Assembly: GCA_017629395.1 (NCBI GenBank)
Contig: JAGBXH010000357.1
Span: 1 to 10,980, forward strand
DNA from: Clostridia bacterium
GTDB taxonomy: Bacteria; Bacillota; Clostridia; Oscillospirales; CAG-272
DNA: 10,980 nt
Reading direction: 5' to 3'
Below are positions 6,382 through 10,980 of this stretch, one piece after another. How positions within the stretch are numbered: position 1 is the stretch's first letter; each line of letters starts with the position of its first letter. The translations under genes were made by a program, and so were the position numbers. The notes beneath the pieces were generated by a model that searched no databases, had not been told where the DNA came from, and saw only the letters and a program-made list of their open reading frames with translations.

Positions 6382-6938
6382 AGCGCAAAGCCCTCCTTTT
6401 GAAGGAATTCTTTGAGCTTTTGCCTTGTGCGAGAAAGGATTTTGAACACGTTTGCTTTGCTGATACCGTATCGCTTGGCAATATCCTCAATGCTGTCCAC
6501 GTGGTAATAGCGGCGAACAAATACGTTGCAATCACGCTCGGGTAAATCGCGCAAAAACAGATTAAAGCTATGCGCAAATTCCAGCCGTTCATAATAGCTG
6601 CTGACGTCCTCACCGGGAGCTGCCACCTCGGCAAGCTCCTCAAGCGCAAGCTCTACCTCACCGCCGCCGCGCTTGTCGCGCATCTTGCTCTTGCGTCGGT
6701 TAATGGAGAGATTGCGCGTAATACGCCCGACGTAAGTTTTCAGCACTTCGGGGCATGCAGGCGGAATGGAATTCCACGTGATAAGCCAGGTATCGTTGAC
6801 GCATTCCTCGCTATCCTGCATGTTTTGCAGAATGCGGATGGCGATCCCCATGCAATACGTGCCGTATTGCTGCTCGGTGACGGCAATGGCGCGCTCGTCT
6901 CGCGCATTGTACAGCGCGATGATATCCTGATCCTTCAT
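6378..6938 (-). CDS. ECF-type sigma-70 family RNA polymerase sigma factor (second)
   Basis: A 186-residue sigma factor that should direct RNA polymerase to a specific set of promoters. Region 2 (about 9-88) includes QDSEECVNDTWLITWNSIPP, the core-binding and -10 melting part, followed by TYVGRITRNLSINRRKSK. After an acidic linker (93-112), region 4 (about 126-180) has LPERDCNVFVRRYYH and the helix-turn-helix SIEDIAKRYGISKANVFKILSRTRQKLKEFL for -35 recognition. Region 3 is absent, as in ECF sigmas. The gene starts inside the stop of the first sigma gene (ATGA, 6935-6938) with AAAGGAG at 6947-6953, and its own stop overlaps the LRR gene start. This type is often paired in Clostridia with an adjacent membrane partner, here the LRR protein. 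Confidence 0.92.
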   Translation of the reverse strand: MKDQDIIALYNARDERAIAVTEQQYGTYCMGIAIRILQNMQDSEECVNDTWLITWNSIPPACPEVLKTYVGRITRNLSINRRKSKMRDKRGGGEVELALEELAEVAAPGEDVSSYYERLEFAHSFNLFLRDLPERDCNVFVRRYYHVDSIEDIAKRYGISKANVFKILSRTRQKLKEFLQKEGFAL

Positions 6939-7510
6939 GGCGTTTTCTCCTTTCCGTTTTGTTCAAACAGCAATCTGTGCAGCATCTTTTTGGCGCGGAA
7001 TATTCTGCCGTTGACCACGTTTTGCCCAAGTCCCAGCATTTCCGCAATTTCTGTGTTTTTCTTGTTTTGATAATATTTCAGTATAATGACCTCGCGATAA
7101 TGCGCATCCAATGCGTCCACCGCACGGCGCACCTCTGCCGAGTTTTCTGCTTGCGCCATCAGAAACGCAAGATCATACGCCTGGGCATCGATCAGCACGT
7201 CTGCATCGGGCGCATCCGAAATCATGGAGCTGCGACGCTTCTTTTTGTGATAGTGATTGATGACCACGTTGCGCGTATACACGTGGATGAGCGCAGCGGT
7301 CGAGTCACCGTGCGGCTGCTTGAACATCTCGGCATTCAGGCAAACGCGGTAAAATGTCTCTTGCACCGCATCCTCGGCATCCTGTCTGTTGCGCAGCACG
7401 GCGTACGCCATTTTGTACATTTGCTTATAATAAAGCTCGTATATCAAGGTCAAGGTTTTCCGCTGCTCCGTACTCAGATCGGGCAACGCAACGCGATTTT
7501 CGTCATGCAT
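6935..7510 (-). CDS. ECF-type sigma-70 family RNA polymerase sigma factor (first)
   Basis: A 191-residue sigma factor, first gene of a three-gene operon. Region 2 (about 20-90) has YELYYKQMYKMAYAVLRNRQDAEDAVQ split across a typical helix pair, then ETFYRVCLN and YTRNVVINHYHKKKRR. Region 4 (about 129-180) shows LDAHYREVIILKYYQNKKN and the helix-turn-helix TEIAEMLGLGQNVVNGRIFRAKKML. Region 3 is missing, as expected for ECF factors. It differs clearly from the second sigma factor, so this is not a recent duplication. The ATG at 7510 is preferred over a TTG at 7525 because the ribosome binding site GGGGGAG (7517-7523) would otherwise lie inside the coding sequence. The stop overlaps the next start by 4 bp. 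Confidence 0.92.
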   Translation of the reverse strand: MHDENRVALPDLSTEQRKTLTLIYELYYKQMYKMAYAVLRNRQDAEDAVQETFYRVCLNAEMFKQPHGDSTAALIHVYTRNVVINHYHKKKRRSSMISDAPDADVLIDAQAYDLAFLMAQAENSAEVRRAVDALDAHYREVIILKYYQNKKNTEIAEMLGLGQNVVNGRIFRAKKMLHRLLFEQNGKEKTP

Positions 7511-7516
7511 GATATG

Positions 7517-7523
7517 CTCCCCC
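7517..7523 (-). promoter_or_regulatory. Ribosome binding site fixing the first sigma start
   Basis: GGGGGAG on the minus strand lies 6 bases before ATG at 7510. It overlaps the alternative TTG start at 7523-7525 region, which argues for the ATG. Confidence 0.8.
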
Positions 7524-7673
7524 AAAAAGTCTTTCTACTTACATACACAACTTCCATACGAAAATTTGACAGATTTCAAAGAAAATTCTTCAAATTTTCC
7601 CGTTTAGTATATTAACAAGGGAGCAGGGCAAAAAATTCGCGGTTTTAAATTTTTTTTGCAGGAGCGGATATTG

Positions 7674-7705
7674 ACGGGGCGTCTGCCGTCAAGCAAACGC
7701 CCCGT
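7674..7705 (-). terminator. Hairpin after dnaE, weak terminator candidate
   Basis: A perfect 9-bp GC-rich stem (7674-7682 with 7697-7705, ACGGGGCGT/ACGCCCCGT) starts 5 bases after the dnaE stop. No T-run follows directly on the minus strand; an A/T-rich segment lies at 7636-7660. It may stop or slow transcription from dnaE into the sigma operon. Confidence 0.5.
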
Positions 7706-7709
7706 GAGT

Positions 7710-10700
7710 TTATTGATAGATCACGTTTTCCTTGCCCAGCAGATCAATCAGCTGCTGCATGACGAACGGTGAGAGTGCAATGCCCTTTTCTTGCGGGATA
7801 TACGCTTTGGTCTCGCTGTTGTAAAATACCAAAGGCACGCAAAGTCCCTCGTCAAAAATCTCGGCAAGGTTGCGAGCCTTGCGGTACAGCGTGCATTCGG
7901 TATCGGGCACGCGCAGGTAGAGCTTTTTGATTTTTTGGGGACGGGTTGGTGCGGCAGGAGAAAGCCCCTGCCCTACCGTATTACGGTTAGGTGCGGGCGA
8001 TTCGTGAATCGCCCCTACGGCATTTTGGGTAGGTGCGGGCGATTCGTGAATCGCCCCTACGGCTTTTTGGGTAGGCGCGGGCTTTGGCGTATAATGCTCG
8101 TCGTCCACAAGCTCGCCTGCCGTGCTGATCAGCACCTTGACCTCGTCCTCACGCACAGACAGGTTTCCGTCCACGTAAAGGGCATTATCCATGCGCACCA
8201 GATGCCCAAGACTTTCATAGGTTTTGGCAAACATCAGGCATTCGATCTCGCCCGTGCGGTCTTCCAGCGTAAAAAACGCCATGCGCTGGTCGTTTCTCGT
8301 CGTTTTGACTGTGACCGAGGTGATCACGCCCGCAATGCGCACGCGTGCACGGTCGGGCAGCAAAGCCCCCGTTTCGTCCGAGAGTGTGCCGATATCCTTA
8401 GTGCGCAGATCGGCAATGCACTTATCGTAACCGTCAAGCAGATGTCCCGAGAAATACATACCCGACGCATCCTTTTCCAGCATCAGCTTTTCGCGCTTGG
8501 TGTATTCGGGAATAGAGGGATAGGAGAACGAGGTCTTAGCCTTGACCTCGGGCACCATGCTGAACATATCCAGCTGCCCTGCCACGTTGTCGCGGTTTTT
8601 CTGCGACACGGTATCAATGATCTGCTCATACGCGGACAACAGTCTGGAGCGATACGTGCCGAGCGCATCAAACGCACCGGCTTTGATGAGTGCCTCGATC
8701 ATGCGCTTGTTCATATCCTTTCCCGACATGCGCTCCACGAAATCCTCAAAGGAGGTAAAATCGTGTCCTTCGCGCTCACGGCACAGCGACTCGACAAACT
8801 GACCGCCCACGTTTTTGAGCGCAAGCAGACCGAAGCGAATGGTATTGCCGCTGCCGTGAAAATCGGCACGGCTGCGGTTGATATCGGGCGGCAGCACGCT
8901 AATGCCGCGCTTATTGCACTCCCCGATGTACTCCGCGATCTTGACCTGATTGCCAAGCACGCTGGTCAGAAGTGCCGAAAAATACTCACAAGGATAATGC
9001 GCCTTTAAGTATGCAGTACGGTAGGAAAGCACGGCATACGCAGCTGCGTGCGATTTGTTAAAGGCGTAATTTGCAAAGTTGGAAAGGTCATCAAAGAGCT
9101 TGGTGGCGGTTGCCTCATCCACACCGCGCACAGCCGCTCCCGCAATAAAGTCTGCGCGTTCTGCCTCCAGCACGTCTGCTTTTTTCTTGGACATGGCACG
9201 GCGCACAATATCCGCGTGTCCAAAGCTGTAGCCCGCCAGCTCGCGGAAAATGCGCATGACCTGCTCCTGGTACACTGCACAGCCGTAAGTTTCCTTCAAA
9301 ATCGGCTCCAGCAGCGGCGTGTCGTACTCGATCTTGGAGGGATCGTGACGGCACTCAATATAGCGCGGGATCGAGTCCATGGGTCCCGGACGGTACAGCG
9401 CAATGACCGCGATGATGTCCCGGAAGCACTCGGGGCGCAGCTGCACAAGCACCTGCTTGATGCCGCTTGACTCCAGCTGGAATACGCCCGAGGTGTTGCC
9501 CTTGGCAATCAGCGCAAAGGTGTCCTTATCGTCGTACGGAATGCGCTCAATATCAAAATCGGGATGTGTTTCCCTGATCTGGGTCTGTGCGTCGTTGATA
9601 ATGGTCAGATAACGCAAGCCAAGGAAGTCGAACTTGAGCAAGCCGAGGTTTGCAATGGTATCCATATCGAACTGCGTGACCACAGTACCGTTACTGTGCG
9701 CCAGCGGCACGTATTCGCTGACAGGCTTGTCGGTAATCACGATGCCCGCCGCGTGAATGGAAACGTTACGCGGCATGCCCTCCAATGCCATGGCGGTATC
9801 GATCAGCTCGCGGTTTTTATCTGTATCATTGTAAAATTGTTTGAGCTCGGGCAGCTTCAGCGCATGCTCCAGGGTAATGCCCAGCTCCGCAGGCACGGCT
9901 TTTGCAATGGCGTCCACCTCGGCATACGGCATGCCCATGGCTCTGCCGCAATCTCGGATGGCGGCACGTGCGGCAAGCGTACCAAAGGTGATGATCTGCG
10001 ACACGTGTTCCCTGCCATACCGCTTTGCCACGTAGTCAATGACCTCGTCGCGGCGGTTGTAGCAAAAATCGATATCAATATCGGGCATGCTGACTCGCTC
10101 GGGGTTGAGGAATCGCTCAAAAAGCAGATCGTAGCGAATGGAATCCACGTCGGTAATGCCCAGCGCAAACGCCACAAGTGAGCCTGCGCCCGAGCCTCTG
10201 CCGGGGCCTACGGGAATGCCGCGGCTCTTGGCAAAGCGCACGTAATCCTGCACGATCAGAAAATAATCGGCATATCCCATCTGCACGATAACGTCAAGCT
10301 CATACTTGATTCTCTCGCGATAGGTCTGCTCGTCTGCTGCGTCAAAGGTAATCTGTCCCTTCCCGACGCGCTCGGCAAAGCCGCGCTCGGCAAGCTCGCA
10401 AAGATACGTTACCGAGTCCTTGCCGTCGGGGCACGGGAATTTGGGCAGATACAGCGTGTCAAAGTCGAACTCCACAGAGCAGCGGTCGGCAATGCGCACC
10501 GTGTTTTCAAGAGCCCCCTCGTATTGCGAGAACAGCATGCGCATCTCGCCCGTGTCTTTATAGTAAAATTCGTCGGTCTCAAAACCGATGGGTCTGCCGT
10601 CCTCGATGGACGAGTTGGTCTGAATGCACATCAGAATTGCCTGCGTGGCGGCATCGCGACGGCGCAGATAATGGCAATCGTTGGTTGCCACAACGCCAAG

Positions 10701-10980
10701 CCCGCATTCGCGCGCCAGGCTGTAAAGCTGCGGCAGGATCTGCTTTTGCTCCATCATGCCGTGATTTTGCAGCTCGATAAAGAAGTTATCCTTACCAAAA
10801 ATTGCAGCGTATTCCATGGCGGTCTGCTTGGCGGCAGCATAATCGCCTGCAGACAGTTTGCGCGGAATCTTTCCCGCAAGACAGGCGGAAAGCGCAATCA
10901 GCCCCTTATGGTGCGCGCGCAACAGCTCGGCATCCACGCGCGGCTTGCCGTAAAACCCTTCCGTAAAGCCTTTGGATACA
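7710..10980 (-). CDS. dnaE: DNA polymerase III alpha subunit DnaE, 5'-truncated by window edge
   Basis: The replicative polymerase subunit that synthesises DNA in the holoenzyme, C-family. The frame is open to the window edge (1,089 residues seen), so the true start and the first part of the N-terminal PHP domain are missing; the visible start EGFYGKPRVDAELL corresponds to roughly 100 residues in. The PHP part continues to ATNDCHYLRR. The palm has GPGRGSGAGS (near 10160-10205) and the catalytic aspartates in PDIDIDF (10065-10085), then LLKFDFLGLRYLTI. Fingers and a helix-hairpin-helix region follow, then an OB-fold (RVRIAGVITSVTVKTT...AFFTLEDRTGEIECLMF, about 8215-8350). A 44-residue insert made of a palindromic repeat (see separate entry) precedes the C-terminal domain (KIKKLYLRVPDTE...LLGKENVIYQ). 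No frameshift is seen. Confidence 0.97.
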   Translation of the reverse strand, partial: VSKGFTEGFYGKPRVDAELLRAHHKGLIALSACLAGKIPRKLSAGDYAAAKQTAMEYAAIFGKDNFFIELQNHGMMEQKQILPQLYSLARECGLGVVATNDCHYLRRRDAATQAILMCIQTNSSIEDGRPIGFETDEFYYKDTGEMRMLFSQYEGALENTVRIADRCSVEFDFDTLYLPKFPCPDGKDSVTYLCELAERGFAERVGKGQITFDAADEQTYRERIKYELDVIVQMGYADYFLIVQDYVRFAKSRGIPVGPGRGSGAGSLVAFALGITDVDSIRYDLLFERFLNPERVSMPDIDIDFCYNRRDEVIDYVAKRYGREHVSQIITFGTLAARAAIRDCGRAMGMPYAEVDAIAKAVPAELGITLEHALKLPELKQFYNDTDKNRELIDTAMALEGMPRNVSIHAAGIVITDKPVSEYVPLAHSNGTVVTQFDMDTIANLGLLKFDFLGLRYLTIINDAQTQIRETHPDFDIERIPYDDKDTFALIAKGNTSGVFQLESSGIKQVLVQLRPECFRDIIAVIALYRPGPMDSIPRYIECRHDPSKIEYDTPLLEPILKETYGCAVYQEQVMRIFRELAGYSFGHADIVRRAMSKKKADVLEAERADFIAGAAVRGVDEATATKLFDDLSNFANYAFNKSHAAAYAVLSYRTAYLKAHYPCEYFSALLTSVLGNQVKIAEYIGECNKRGISVLPPDINRSRADFHGSGNTIRFGLLALKNVGGQFVESLCREREGHDFTSFEDFVERMSGKDMNKRMIEALIKAGAFDALGTYRSRLLSAYEQIIDTVSQKNRDNVAGQLDMFSMVPEVKAKTSFSYPSIPEYTKREKLMLEKDASGMYFSGHLLDGYDKCIADLRTKDIGTLSDETGALLPDRARVRIAGVITSVTVKTTRNDQRMAFFTLEDRTGEIECLMFAKTYESLGHLVRMDNALYVDGNLSVREDEVKVLISTAGELVDDEHYTPKPAPTQKAVGAIHESPAPTQNAVGAIHESPAPNRNTVGQGLSPAAPTRPQKIKKLYLRVPDTECTLYRKARNLAEIFDEGLCVPLVFYNSETKAYIPQEKGIALSPFVMQQLIDLLGKENVIYQ
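7946..8081. repeat. Palindromic repeat array in frame within dnaE
   Basis: Two copies of a 42-base unit (7988-8029 and 8030-8071) differ at only one base. They are flanked by a divergent third copy (7946-7987) and a short remnant (8072-8081). Each unit contains a hairpin, GGGCGATTC-GT-GAATCGCCC. Since 42 bases is 14 codons, the array stays in frame and encodes PTQKAVGAIHESPA, PTQNAVGAIHESPA and PNRNTVGQGLSPAA. The array sits between the OB-fold and the C-terminal domain, most likely a flexible linker. The same module occurs at 4395-4422 in the intergenic element, where the same frame reads AVGAISDRPRLRQ. Confidence 0.88.

Larger units (their letters stand above)
7511..7709. other. Leader region of the sigma operon
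   Basis: About 200 A/T-rich bases between the end of dnaE and the first sigma gene, with no gene. They hold an inverted repeat, AAAATTTGA (7561-7569) and TCAAATTTT (7590-7598), 20 bases apart, which could be an operator or a leader hairpin. A weak -10-like TATACT lies on the minus strand at 7606-7611; the -35 at a suitable distance is only T-rich. Without a clear promoter I cannot say whether the operon is autoregulated or read from dnaE. Confidence 0.45.

Noticed and set aside
7566..7594. TTGACA on the + strand as a promoter
   Set aside because: No -10 box lies at a suitable distance (the sequence there is TTCAAA), and nothing on the + strand downstream is a gene.
7946..8081. CRISPR array, because of near-identical tandem 42-base units
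   Set aside because: The units are contiguous with no spacers between them, are read in frame as part of dnaE, and there are no cas genes nearby.
7791..9008. 405-residue open frame on the + strand
   Set aside because: Antisense shadow of dnaE, whose protein motifs and uninterrupted frame are certain. The shadow has no family traits.

Overview
The window looks like chromosomal DNA from a low-to-mid GC Gram-positive bacterium of the class Clostridia, probably a gut-type lineage. Four things point that way: a class A penicillin-binding protein with the cysteine-bearing C-terminal tail common in Clostridia, a BofC-like domain protein, a BspA-type leucine-rich-repeat surface protein placed behind ECF sigma factors, and consensus sigma-A promoter and Shine-Dalgarno signals. 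I cannot name a genus from the sequence alone. Coding density is high and most genes lie on the minus strand.

Left part (1-4290): the 3' end of mnmA (tRNA 2-thiouridylase, + strand) converges on a small DUF4430-type lipoprotein gene, and the two share a bidirectional hairpin terminator. The lipoprotein has a perfect TTGACA-17-TATAAT promoter with a 12-bp palindrome at its predicted transcription start. Upstream of it, also on the minus strand, are a divergent TspO/MBR-family membrane protein and a complete class A penicillin-binding protein. A short cluster of hairpins and GC-rich repeats separates those two. A one-pass membrane protein with a BofC-like C-terminal domain is divergent from the penicillin-binding protein.

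Middle (4291-4644): about 350 bases without a credible gene. They hold two diverged, inverted copies of a composite palindromic repeat, which together form a MITE-like structure. Each arm ends in the same 16-bp perfect palindrome.

Right part (4645-10980): a translationally coupled minus-strand operon encodes two different ECF-type sigma factors and a membrane-anchored, anti-sigma-like protein with a large extracellular leucine-rich-repeat domain. Both junctions are 4-bp ATGA overlaps. The arrangement suggests an envelope-sensing regulatory module. Upstream of it is dnaE (replicative DNA polymerase III alpha subunit), cut at its 5' end by the window edge. Near its C terminus dnaE carries tandem in-frame copies of the same palindromic repeat family found in the intergenic element, adding 14-residue units (GAIHESPA type) to the polymerase.

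The items most worth a second look are the sigma-sigma-LRR operon, the palindromic repeat that has entered dnaE in frame, and the paired inverted intergenic element.
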